Source: Burkholderiales bacterium
Lineage (GTDB): Bacteria > Pseudomonadota > Gammaproteobacteria > Burkholderiales > Burkholderiaceae_C
Length of the DNA: 15,231 bases
NCBI GenBank assembly: GCA_025352345.1
Contig: JANXTP010000169.1
Span: 1 to 15,231 of the forward strand
Direction of reading: 5' to 3'
In this document: piece after piece, positions 8,851-15,231 of the stretch
Position numbering within the stretch: the first letter of the stretch is position 1
Layout of the letters: each line of letters begins with the position of its first letter
The notes under the pieces: model-generated
What the model saw: only the letters and a program-made list of their open reading frames with translations
Told to the model about the DNA's origin: nothing
Databases searched by the model: none
Program-made: the position numbers and the translations under genes

Positions 8851-8922
8851 GCAAACCATGTGAAAACATGGGACGCAAAGCCTCCGGCCTACAGCGCTCA
8901 GCGCCACGGTAGCGGGGTTGCC
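8851..8922 (+). promoter_or_regulatory. Cyclic di-GMP riboswitch aptamer, GEMM-I class
   Basis: The segment matches the GEMM-I consensus closely. GCAAACC at 8851-8857 leads into a perfect 6-bp stem (CCATGT/ACATGG, 8856-8871) capped by a GAAA tetraloop. It is followed by GGACGCAAAGCCTCCGGCCTA (8871-8891), a second stem-loop around CAGCGCTCAGCGCCACGG, and GTAGCGGGGTTGCC (8909-8922). Positions equivalent to the ligand-contacting residues of the Vibrio cholerae Vc2 aptamer are kept: G20 at 8851, A47 at 8878 and C92 at 8921. The GAAA loop is the expected partner for the tetraloop receptor in the second hairpin. The aptamer ends 43 bases before the protease ATG. Sequence match is seen directly; ligand identity follows from the class. 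Confidence 0.95.
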
Positions 8923-8960
8923 AGCCCGACCCAACGGGTTGGCCTCGCACCCTACGAGGC
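8921..8960 (+). promoter_or_regulatory. Expression platform: two adjacent hairpins, the second hiding the Shine-Dalgarno
   Basis: Bases 8921-8928 (CCAGCCCG) pair with 8935-8942 (CGGGTTGG) around a six-base loop. Bases 8942-8947 (GCCTCG) pair with 8955-8960 (CGAGGC), which includes the protease Shine-Dalgarno GAGG (8956-8959). C8921, the equivalent of ligand-contacting C92, also belongs to the first hairpin, and G8942 is claimed by both hairpins, so aptamer folding can influence SD access. No U-tract follows either hairpin, which favours translational over transcriptional control. Whether c-di-GMP turns the gene on or off cannot be settled from sequence. Confidence 0.6.
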
Positions 8961-8965
8961 AGTTC

Positions 8966-10804
8966 ATGACATTGCACAACATTCTGGTGGCACCGCTGAT
9001 CCTGGCGACTTCGGTGACCTTCCTCGCGCCCCCCGCACAAGCGTGGTCCAACCGACCGGAGGCGCCAAGATTCGCCACGGCGGCCTCGGCTGGATCGGTG
9101 ACAGCGGAGTCGCTGATCGCCACAGACCGGGTGATCGTGAAATACCGCGATGGCAGCACCAACCTGATGTCAGCGCGCTCACGCAATGCCGTCACGGTGG
9201 CCGGCAACCGTCAGGGTGTGCAGGTCTCTGCGCTGCGGCGGATGCACAACGGCAGCCAGGTGATGCAGCTCAGCCGTCGCATGAACCGCGATGAACTCAG
9301 CAACCTGATCCAGAGCCTGCGCAGTGGCGATGCGAGCATCGAATATGTTGAGCCTGACCGCATCCTGCAGCCGATGTACCTGCCCAACGATGCGCTGTAT
9401 CCGCAGCAATGGGCGCTGTCCGATGGGACCGGCGGCATCGGTGCGCCGGATGCCTGGAACCGTGCCACCGGCACCGGCGTGGTCATTGCCGTCATCGATA
9501 CCGGCGTGCGCCCGCACGCCGACCTGGCCGCCAACCTGCTGCCGGGCTACGACTTCATCGTCAACCCGACGATCGCTGCCGACGGCAGCGGCCGTGATGC
9601 CGACGCCTCCGACCCGGGTGACTGGGCCCCGGCGGGCGCATGCAGCACCGGCAGCCCAGCCAGGAACAGTTCATGGCATGGCACGCACGTCTCCGGTCTG
9701 GCCGCAGCGGCAGGCGGCAACGGCATTGGCGTGACGGGCGTGGCCTTCGGGGCACGCATCCTGCCGTTGCGTGCGCTCGGTCGCTGCGGCGGCTACACCT
9801 CAGACATCGCCGATGCGATCGTCTGGGCCGCGGGTGGCACGGTAAGCGGCCTGCCGCAGAACCCGACTCCGGCGAAGGTCATCAACCTGTCGCTGGGTGG
9901 CAGCGGCGCCTGTGACATCACCTCGCAGAACGCTGTCAACGCGGCACGGGCCAAAGGCGCGTCGGTCATCGTCGCAGCCGGCAACTCGAACACCAACGCG
10001 ACCGGCAGCTCGCCTGCCAACTGCAGCGGCGTCATCGCGGTGGCCGCGACCAGCAAGGCCGGGGGCAAGGCGTCGTACTCCAACTTCGGCACCAACGTCA
10101 CCGTGGCAGCGCCTGGTGGCGACTCCGGCGCGGGACTGGTGTCCACACTCAACGCCGGCACCACCACGCCGGGCGCTGACAGCTACGCGTCGTACATGGG
10201 TACCTCGATGGCCACACCAGTGGTCAGCGGCGTGGCCGCGCTGATGCTGTCGGCCAATCCGGCACTGACGCCCGACCAGATTGCCTCGCTGCTGAAGTCC
10301 ACGGCGCGGGCGTTCCCAGCGCCCTGCACCGGTTGCGGTGCGGGCATCGTCAACGCCAATGCCGCGGTGGCCGCCGCCCTTGCAGCGAAGGGCACGACGA
10401 CACCCACACCGCCAGCGCCCGCGCCAACACCAGCTCCCGCGCCCAGCGTGACGCAGGTGAAGGAAGCGGAACCCAACAACACGCTCGCCGCAGCACAGAA
10501 AATCAGCACACTGCCAAGCGTCGTCTCAGGCTCCATCAGTGTCAGCACCGACTCCGACTACTACCAGTTCGCGGTGGCCGCCGGCAAGACGGTGAACATC
10601 ACGCTGACCGCAGGATCGGCCTCCGGGTTCGGCCTCGGCGTCTACCTGAGCAACGGCCAACAGTTGCTGATGGTGCCCGGGGCCAACGGACGCCAGCAAA
10701 AGGTGGCGCTGACCAACAGCGGAACGACCGCCGCCACGCTGGTGGTGCGCGTGTTGCGCAGCACCGGCAACAACGGCGCGTACAGCCTCGCGATGTCGTA
10801 CTGA
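8966..10804 (+). CDS. Secreted subtilisin-like serine protease (peptidase S8) with C-terminal pre-peptidase domain
   Basis: A 612-residue exported protease. Residues 1-26 form a Sec signal peptide ending in PPAQA-W. A propeptide (about 50-135, with DRVIVKYRDGS and IEYVEPDRI) resembles inhibitor I9-like prodomains. The S8 catalytic domain (about 145-475) has Asp178 in AVIDTGVRPHADL, His238 in WHGTHVSG, oxyanion Asn340 in AAGNSN and Ser414 in GTSMATPVVSG, so the triad is intact. A Pro/Ala/Thr-rich linker (about 478-496) leads to a bacterial pre-peptidase C-terminal beta domain (about 501-612, starting EAEPNNT), common in secreted proteases and usually removed or used for substrate attachment. 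ATG 8966 is chosen because GAGG sits six bases upstream and the signal peptide starts there; the open frame runs in from the riboswitch. Expression is expected to respond to c-di-GMP. A strong palindrome follows the stop. Confidence 0.95.
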   Translation: MTLHNILVAPLILATSVTFLAPPAQAWSNRPEAPRFATAASAGSVTAESLIATDRVIVKYRDGSTNLMSARSRNAVTVAGNRQGVQVSALRRMHNGSQVMQLSRRMNRDELSNLIQSLRSGDASIEYVEPDRILQPMYLPNDALYPQQWALSDGTGGIGAPDAWNRATGTGVVIAVIDTGVRPHADLAANLLPGYDFIVNPTIAADGSGRDADASDPGDWAPAGACSTGSPARNSSWHGTHVSGLAAAAGGNGIGVTGVAFGARILPLRALGRCGGYTSDIADAIVWAAGGTVSGLPQNPTPAKVINLSLGGSGACDITSQNAVNAARAKGASVIVAAGNSNTNATGSSPANCSGVIAVAATSKAGGKASYSNFGTNVTVAAPGGDSGAGLVSTLNAGTTTPGADSYASYMGTSMATPVVSGVAALMLSANPALTPDQIASLLKSTARAFPAPCTGCGAGIVNANAAVAAALAAKGTTTPTPPAPAPTPAPAPSVTQVKEAEPNNTLAAAQKISTLPSVVSGSISVSTDSDYYQFAVAAGKTVNITLTAGSASGFGLGVYLSNGQQLLMVPGANGRQQKVALTNSGTTAATLVVRVLRSTGNNGAYSLAMSY

Positions 10805-10811
10805 TCCAGCG

Positions 10812-10835
10812 GCGGTCCGGCTGCAGCCGGACCGC
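10812..10835 (+). terminator. Perfect 24-bp palindrome, terminator-like hairpin after the protease gene
   Basis: GCGGTCCGGCTG is followed directly by its exact reverse complement, beginning eight bases after the protease stop. As RNA it gives about nine G/C-rich pairs with a CTGCAG loop. No T-run follows (TGATAATCC instead), so it may be a weak or Rho-assisted terminator, an mRNA-end stabiliser, or a protein-binding palindrome. GATAAT at 10837-10842 resembles a -10 box, but no -35 box is recognisable. The remaining bases to 10927 show nothing further. Confidence 0.45.
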
Positions 10836-10927
10836 TGATAATCCGCGCCGGGGCGAGACGGGGCGGTCGATGGCCGGCGGTGCACCTCAGGCCCCGCGCG
10901 GACTCGACCTCTCACAGCATTCGCCGA

Positions 10928-11980
10928 ATGATTCCTTTGCTTCCCAACCGCCGGCAGTTCTGTGGCTCCCTTGCAGCGACAGCCTCCAGTGGGGTCCGTG
11001 CGAGCGGCGACACTTTGCGGGTGCTGGCCTGGCCCGGGTATGCCGACCCCGACATCGTCCAGTCGTTCGAGCGGCGCCACGGTGGCAAGGTCGAGGTCAC
11101 CATCATCGACTCCGACCTGGATCTCTGGAACAAGATCATCGCGAACGGCGCGCAGGACTTCGATGTCTTCGCGGTCAACACGGCCGAATTGCAGCGCTAC
11201 ATCCGCAAGGGCCTGGTGGTCGGCATCGCGACCGATGCCCTGCCGAACCTGGCACGCCAGCGCCCGCGCTTTCGCAACCTCGCATCGATACCCGGCATCG
11301 TCCACGATGGCGTGGTCTACGCCATTCCGTACACCTACTCCGAAATGGGGCTGATCTACGACCGTAAGCAGGTGTCCATCACTCCCGACTCGATCGCCGC
11401 TCTGTGGGACGAGCGCTACCGCTGCAAGGTGATTGCCTACAACGGCGGCACCCACAACTTCTCTCTGGCGGCCATCTCGCTCGGGCTGAAATCGCCGTTC
11501 AGGCTGAATGACAGGGACTGGCCCCGCGCGGTCGACCGACTGATCGCCCTGCGCAGGAACGTCAGCGGTTTCTACACGCGTCCCGATGAATCGGTGGCTT
11601 TGTTCAAGCGCCGGCAGGCCGCACTGATGTTTGCCAATTTCGGCAAGCAGCAGTTGCAACTGTGCAAAGCCGCCGGGTTGGATGTCGGTTATGCCCTGCC
11701 CAAGGAAGGTGCGCTCGCCTGGCTGGACTGCTGGGTCATCACCCGCAGCGCGCGAAATCCGGTCCTCGCCACCGCCTGGATCAATGACCTGCTGGCAAGC
11801 GAGCCCAGCCAGGTGTTGGTGGGTCGGCAGGGGCTGAGCAATACCACCTCGACCGAGCCCGACGACCTGGCCAACGACACGCTGCGCTGGCTGCAGCCCG
11901 TTGAGAGCGAGGAACACCGCAATCAACTGTGGAGCCGCATCGTGTCGGGCGATCGCGCCAGCAAGGTCCTTGCATCGTGA
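10928..11980 (+). CDS. PotD/PotF/NspS-like periplasmic solute-binding protein, probable signalling partner
   Basis: A 350-residue polyamine-type extracellular solute-binding protein. The N-terminus has NRRQFCGSLAATA (twin Arg at 8-9), a Tat-like export signal. The mature part begins TLRVLAWPGYADPDIV, the usual first strand and helix of the PotD family, and continues with DLWNKI, AIPYTYSEMGLIYD and PKEGALAWLDCWVI. In that last motif W265 and D267 match the ligand-contacting Trp-x-Asp of E. coli PotD. The acidic pair PotD uses in its DDAREVF segment is replaced by NGGTHNF, so the ligand may not be spermidine. No permease or ATPase genes adjoin it. Instead its stop overlaps the start of a membrane diguanylate cyclase by four bases, as expected for an NspS/MbaA-like sensory pair (inference). 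ATG 10928 lacks a clear Shine-Dalgarno; GTG 10880 is an alternative in frame. Confidence 0.85.
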   Translation: MIPLLPNRRQFCGSLAATASSGVRASGDTLRVLAWPGYADPDIVQSFERRHGGKVEVTIIDSDLDLWNKIIANGAQDFDVFAVNTAELQRYIRKGLVVGIATDALPNLARQRPRFRNLASIPGIVHDGVVYAIPYTYSEMGLIYDRKQVSITPDSIAALWDERYRCKVIAYNGGTHNFSLAAISLGLKSPFRLNDRDWPRAVDRLIALRRNVSGFYTRPDESVALFKRRQAALMFANFGKQQLQLCKAAGLDVGYALPKEGALAWLDCWVITRSARNPVLATAWINDLLASEPSQVLVGRQGLSNTTSTEPDDLANDTLRWLQPVESEEHRNQLWSRIVSGDRASKVLAS

Positions 11981-13692
11981 AACTGGGCATTGCCCACAAG
12001 CTCGCGCTGCTGCTGGCAGCTGTCGGGGTGCTCGCTTCCGGCCTCACCGGCCTGTACGCGTACCAGACGAGCCGTCAGCTGCTGGTCGAATCGGCACAGG
12101 AGCGGCTGCTGACATCGACGCAGGTGCTGGCGCGGCGCATCACGCTGTCGCGGCAGGAAATCACCCGCAACCTCGAGGTGCTGGCCCGTCTGCCCAGTAC
12201 GCTGGCGGTGCTGCAGCACCCCGATGCCGCGCAGGCCCGACAGCTGGCCACGCTGTTCGAACGGATGATGGCGGCCAACCCGTCGTACTTCCAGATTCGC
12301 CTGATTTCGGCCAGCGATCACGGCCTCGAGCGGGTACGCGTCGACCGTCAAGGTGATGTTCCGGTCGAGGTGCGCGATGACGATCTGCAGGAGAAGGGTC
12401 ACTACCCTTACGTCGCCGAAACCCTGCAGCTGCATGCGGGCGAGTTCTACCTGTCGGAGATCGCGGTCAATCACGAACGCGGAACCTACGCCGGACTGGA
12501 CCAGCCGGCCTTGCAACTGGCCACACCGGTCACCGATGGGCTCGGTACCGCGCTCGGCGTGGTGGTGATCAACGTGGACCTGAACGGCATGTTCGCCCTG
12601 CTGGCTGCCGACCTGCCGGCGAACTTCAAGCTGTTCCTCGCCAACGACGACGGCGACATCCTGATCCACCCGGACCCGACACGCACTTTCGGCTTCGACC
12701 GGGGGCGCCGCATGCTGATCGATGAGGAGTTCCCGCTGACGCACGACATCGTTCAAGGCCGACGCGACCATGTTGTTTTCGACGCGAGCGACAGCGCACT
12801 GGGCAGCGAACCGGTGGTCGCCGCCTTCATCGGGCAGCCGGTCGATGTGCCCTCGCACGAGCAACGGTTGGTGCTGGGCCTGGCGCAGCCGCTGGCGGTG
12901 GTCGTCGCACAGGCACATCGACTCGGCGTGACCATTCTGCAGATCGTGCTCGGGTTGTGTCTGGGCTGCCTGGTGCTGGCGGCGGTGCTGGCCCGGGCCT
13001 TCACCCAACCGATCAACGCGATGAGCGTCGCAGCGCACGCTGTCGCCAGCGGCCAGCCCTTGGGTGAGCTGCCCGTCAATCGGCAGGACGAGATTGGCAC
13101 GCTCGCGCGCAGCCTTCAACAGATGCACCAGCAGATCGACCACAACCTGTCGCAGTTGCAGAACAACCAGCAGGCGCTGGAACACATGGCGCTGCACGAC
13201 GTACTGACTGGCTTGCCGAACCGCCGCATGTTCGTCTCACGGCTCGAAAAAGCAATGATCCACGCGCGCCGCTACGGCGGTGAGGTCAGCGTGCTGTTCA
13301 TCGACCTCGATGATTTCAAGGACATCAACGACCGTTTCGGCCACGACACCGGCGACCTGGTGCTGAAGGCGGTGGCGCAACGGCTGCTCGCGATGATGCG
13401 CGAAGGCGACACGGTGGCGCGCATCGGCGGCGATGAATTCGTGGTGCTGCTGGATGGGCCGACCCCGCATCCTCAACTGATCGCCGTGGCCGAAAAAATG
13501 CTCAGCGGCATCAACCTGCCGATCGATGTCTTCGGCGTCGAGATGAAGGTCGGCGCCAGCATCGGCATCAGCCGCTACCCGCAGGACGGGCAAAGCGTCA
13601 GCGAGTTGCTGGCCACTGCCGACCACGCGATGTACGCGGTCAAGGCAGACGGCCACGGTGGCTTCCGGTTCGCCTCGCCGCCGACGGTATAA
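11977..13692 (+). CDS. Membrane diguanylate cyclase, dCACHE-HAMP-GGDEF
   Basis: A 571-residue inner-membrane protein. A transmembrane helix at about 8-28 is followed by a large periplasmic region of dCACHE type (about 30-300, including KLFLANDDGDILIHPDP). A second helix lies at about 316-339, then HAMP (about 340-394, ending in NRQDEIGTLARSLQQMHQQI) and GGDEF (about 398-565). The active site GGDEF at 484-488 is intact, and RxxD (REGD, 475-478) sits five residues before it, so the enzyme should make c-di-GMP and be product-inhibited. No EAL domain follows, unlike V. cholerae MbaA. I chose GTG 11977 because it overlaps the stop of the binding-protein gene (GTGA) and the hydrophobic helix follows at once; the open frame reaches 11929. 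The coupling suggests that the binding protein modulates the CACHE region. It ends 23 bases from a convergent gene. Confidence 0.93.
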   Translation: MKLGIAHKLALLLAAVGVLASGLTGLYAYQTSRQLLVESAQERLLTSTQVLARRITLSRQEITRNLEVLARLPSTLAVLQHPDAAQARQLATLFERMMAANPSYFQIRLISASDHGLERVRVDRQGDVPVEVRDDDLQEKGHYPYVAETLQLHAGEFYLSEIAVNHERGTYAGLDQPALQLATPVTDGLGTALGVVVINVDLNGMFALLAADLPANFKLFLANDDGDILIHPDPTRTFGFDRGRRMLIDEEFPLTHDIVQGRRDHVVFDASDSALGSEPVVAAFIGQPVDVPSHEQRLVLGLAQPLAVVVAQAHRLGVTILQIVLGLCLGCLVLAAVLARAFTQPINAMSVAAHAVASGQPLGELPVNRQDEIGTLARSLQQMHQQIDHNLSQLQNNQQALEHMALHDVLTGLPNRRMFVSRLEKAMIHARRYGGEVSVLFIDLDDFKDINDRFGHDTGDLVLKAVAQRLLAMMREGDTVARIGGDEFVVLLDGPTPHPQLIAVAEKMLSGINLPIDVFGVEMKVGASIGISRYPQDGQSVSELLATADHAMYAVKADGHGGFRFASPPTV

Positions 13693-13715
13693 GCCGGCGC
13701 GATCCGCCCTCGGTT

Positions 13716-14744
13716 TCACAACACGGCGTGGTCGCCGCGCTCAGAGGTGACTTCGCCTCGCACGAGGCGCGCGTAGAAATCGAACAGCGTGTCACTGCCG
13801 GTGGATGGCGTGGCGGCCGCGTCATAGCGGCCCGTGGCCGGATCCAGCACCAGCATCGATTCGGTGGCGTAGTAGCGCCCGATGCGCGCCAGCTCGGCCT
13901 TGGCCGCAAGCGCAGGCACCACGAGGCCCAAGGTGGCAAGTACAGCGATGATGACGTCGAGCAATGCGACCGGCACCTGCTTGAAACGCGGCGGCTGGCC
14001 GAGCAGCGCGAACAGGTGCTCGCCTTGTTGCCGCGGTGTGATCGCCTCGCCCGGCCCGCCGATCGGCAGCACGCGGTGGTAGCGGCTGGCTTCGTCCAGG
14101 CAATCGGCGAGGTAAGCGCCCAGGTCCTCATCGCTGATCGGCTTGCAGGCGGTCAACGTGCCGTCGCCGAACACCAAAAACGGCTTGCCCTTTCTGACCC
14201 GCTCGACCTGCCCCGACAGCGACTTGAAGAAAGCGGTCGGCCGCACGATCGAGTAATTCAAGCCCGACTCGATCAGCACCTTCTCGAACGCCAACTTGGC
14301 GTGCTGAAATGCGAGCAGCGGCTTCTGCACACAGATGGCCGACAGCAGCACGACCTGCGTGACGCCGGCCAGCCTGGCGGCGGCGAGCGCATTCAGATGC
14401 GCCTGGTGATCGATGGCCCACGCGTCCTTCGGTGCACCGGTGCGTGAAGCCAGGCAAGACACCAGCGCATCGAAGTGCTCACCTTGAAACCCATCTTGTG
14501 TCAGCGACGCCGGGTCGCTGACATCGCCGAAACGCACCGACGCACCGGCCAGCAAACGCACGCTGTCGTCCGCCGCCAGCGCTGCGCCGACACCAGCACG
14601 CGGGCGAACGAAACACACCACCTCGTGCCCGCGCTGCACCAGCGCACGCACCGTGGCACGGCCGATGGTGCCGGTGCCACCGAGGACGAAGACGCGCCGA
14701 GGCTGGGGCGAACGCAGGGCGTGATCCCGACGGGCTGGTGTCAC
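13716..14744 (-). CDS. BciA-like divinyl (proto)chlorophyllide 8-vinyl-reductase homologue (atypical SDR)
   Basis: A 342-residue NAD(P)H-dependent reductase. The nucleotide-binding GGTGTIG loop is at 22-28, after VFVL. The C-terminal two-thirds match BciA/DVR proteins closely: SIVRPTAFFKSLSGQVERV, KGKPFLVFGDGTLTACKPIS, VLPIGGPGEAITPRQQGE, LARIGRYYATESMLV and DPATGRYDAAATPSTGSDTL. BciA reduces the 8-vinyl group of divinyl (proto)chlorophyllide in (bacterio)chlorophyll synthesis, but no other pigment gene is visible here and close homologues occur outside known phototrophs, so the substrate is open. GTG 14744 is chosen because it overlaps the stop of the upstream MDR gene by four bases (GTGA), places the GxxGxxG loop normally, and gives the family length; the open frame extends to 15017 but covers the neighbour's coding region. 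It probably forms an operon with the MDR gene. Confidence 0.85.
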   Translation of the reverse strand: MTPARRDHALRSPQPRRVFVLGGTGTIGRATVRALVQRGHEVVCFVRPRAGVGAALAADDSVRLLAGASVRFGDVSDPASLTQDGFQGEHFDALVSCLASRTGAPKDAWAIDHQAHLNALAAARLAGVTQVVLLSAICVQKPLLAFQHAKLAFEKVLIESGLNYSIVRPTAFFKSLSGQVERVRKGKPFLVFGDGTLTACKPISDEDLGAYLADCLDEASRYHRVLPIGGPGEAITPRQQGEHLFALLGQPPRFKQVPVALLDVIIAVLATLGLVVPALAAKAELARIGRYYATESMLVLDPATGRYDAAATPSTGSDTLFDFYARLVRGEVTSERGDHAVL

Positions 14745-15231
14745 GCGACCTTGACCATCAGCTTGCCGTTGTTGCCGCCGGTGTAGAGCATGCGCACGGC
14801 CTTGACCGCGTTCTCCAGACCATCGACCTGGTGAATGTTCCACTTCAATTTCCCCTGCGCGTGCCACTGGGTCAGCGCGCGGTAGGCCTCGGCGTAACGC
14901 GGGATGTAGTCCAGCACGATGAAGCCCTGCACCTTCAGGCGCTTCATCAAAATGTTGCCGTAGTTCTTCGGACCCGGCACATGGCCGTCGGCGTTGTAGC
15001 CAGAGATCAAGCCGCAAACAATCACCCGGCCGAACAGGTTCATCTGCCCGAGTACCGCGTCGAGGATGTCGCCGCCGACATTGTCGAAATAGATGTCGAC
15101 GCCCTCAGGGCAAAGCGTGCGCAGCTGGACCTCGACGTCTTGCGCCTTGTAGTCGATGGCCGCGTCGAATCCCAGCTCGTCGACGATCAGCTTGCACTTG
15201 TCCTTGCCGCCAGCGATGCCGATCACCCGGC
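14741..15231 (-). CDS. NADP-dependent oxidoreductase, MDR superfamily (CurA/LTB4DH-like), C-terminal part
   Basis: Only the last 163 or so residues are inside the window; the N-terminal half lies beyond 15231. Visible are the end of the Rossmann fold (VIGIAGGKDKCKLIVDELG), YKAQDVEVQLRTLCPEGVDI, the family motif YFDNVGGDILDAVLGQMNLFGRVIVCG, and the C-terminal GGNNGKLMVKVA. This pattern belongs to medium-chain reductases without catalytic zinc, such as leukotriene-B4 12-hydroxydehydrogenase/prostaglandin reductase and curcumin reductase CurA. They use NADPH to reduce activated double bonds of enones or quinones. The stop codon shares four bases with the GTG start of the BciA-like gene, so the two reductases are likely translated from one message. 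Confidence 0.88.
   Translation of the reverse strand, partial: RVIGIAGGKDKCKLIVDELGFDAAIDYKAQDVEVQLRTLCPEGVDIYFDNVGGDILDAVLGQMNLFGRVIVCGLISGYNADGHVPGPKNYGNILMKRLKVQGFIVLDYIPRYAEAYRALTQWHAQGKLKWNIHQVDGLENAVKAVRMLYTGGNNGKLMVKVA

Noticed and set aside
6895..9294. Very long plus-strand open frame across the FAD gene, chrA and the protease start
   Set aside because: It is antisense to genes with clear family motifs, its residues are low-complexity (Arg/Gln/His-rich), and it crosses the riboswitch. This is typical of open antisense frames in GC-rich DNA.
10526..13197. Long minus-strand open frames opposite the binding protein and the cyclase
   Set aside because: They show no domain motifs and have codon bias inverse to the real genes; the plus-strand products have complete catalytic or ligand motifs.
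10928..13692. Interpretation as part of a polyamine ABC transport operon
   Set aside because: No permease or ATPase gene is present; the coupled partner is a diguanylate cyclase.

Overview
This 15.2 kb window is GC-rich, with strong G/C preference at third codon positions and several GTG starts. The gene families suggest a Pseudomonadota chromosome, probably beta- or gammaproteobacterial, but nothing here fixes the genus. There are no rRNA, tRNA, insertion-sequence or CRISPR features. The main theme is cyclic di-GMP: two diguanylate cyclases, a complex hybrid histidine kinase next to one of them, and a c-di-GMP (GEMM-I) riboswitch in front of a secreted protease.

Layout. (1) 1-5684, minus strand, read right to left: a REC-GGDEF response regulator (4596-5684), then a MASE1-CHASE-PAS-HisKA-HATPase-REC-HPt hybrid kinase (302-4498). 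Joined to the kinase by a 4-base ATGA overlap is a regulator gene (1-305) that leaves the window and looks frameshifted. (2) 5838-8691, minus strand: a chromate-transporter family protein (chrA type), a broken DUF296/PPC-domain gene, and an L-2-hydroxyglutarate dehydrogenase-like FAD enzyme, closely spaced and probably one transcript. (3) 8692-8965: divergent spacer carrying the GEMM-I aptamer and a hairpin that can hide the ribosome binding site of the next gene. (4) 8966-13692, plus strand: an exported subtilisin-family (S8) protease, a terminator-like palindrome, then a PotD/NspS-like periplasmic binding protein whose stop codon overlaps the start of a membrane diguanylate cyclase (GTGA overlap). 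(5) 13716-15231, minus strand, convergent: a divinyl-(proto)chlorophyllide 8-vinyl-reductase (BciA)-like SDR, coupled by a GTGA overlap to the end of an MDR-family NADP-dependent oxidoreductase that runs off the window.

How the parts may work together (inference): the binding protein and its cyclase look like a periplasmic ligand-sensing pair of the NspS/MbaA type. The hybrid kinase and REC-GGDEF protein look like a phosphorelay ending in c-di-GMP synthesis. The riboswitch would read the resulting c-di-GMP and set translation of the extracellular protease. Two genes (7039-7289 and 1-305) show loss of reading frame. In the first, the domain core is missing, which points to gene decay or assembly faults.
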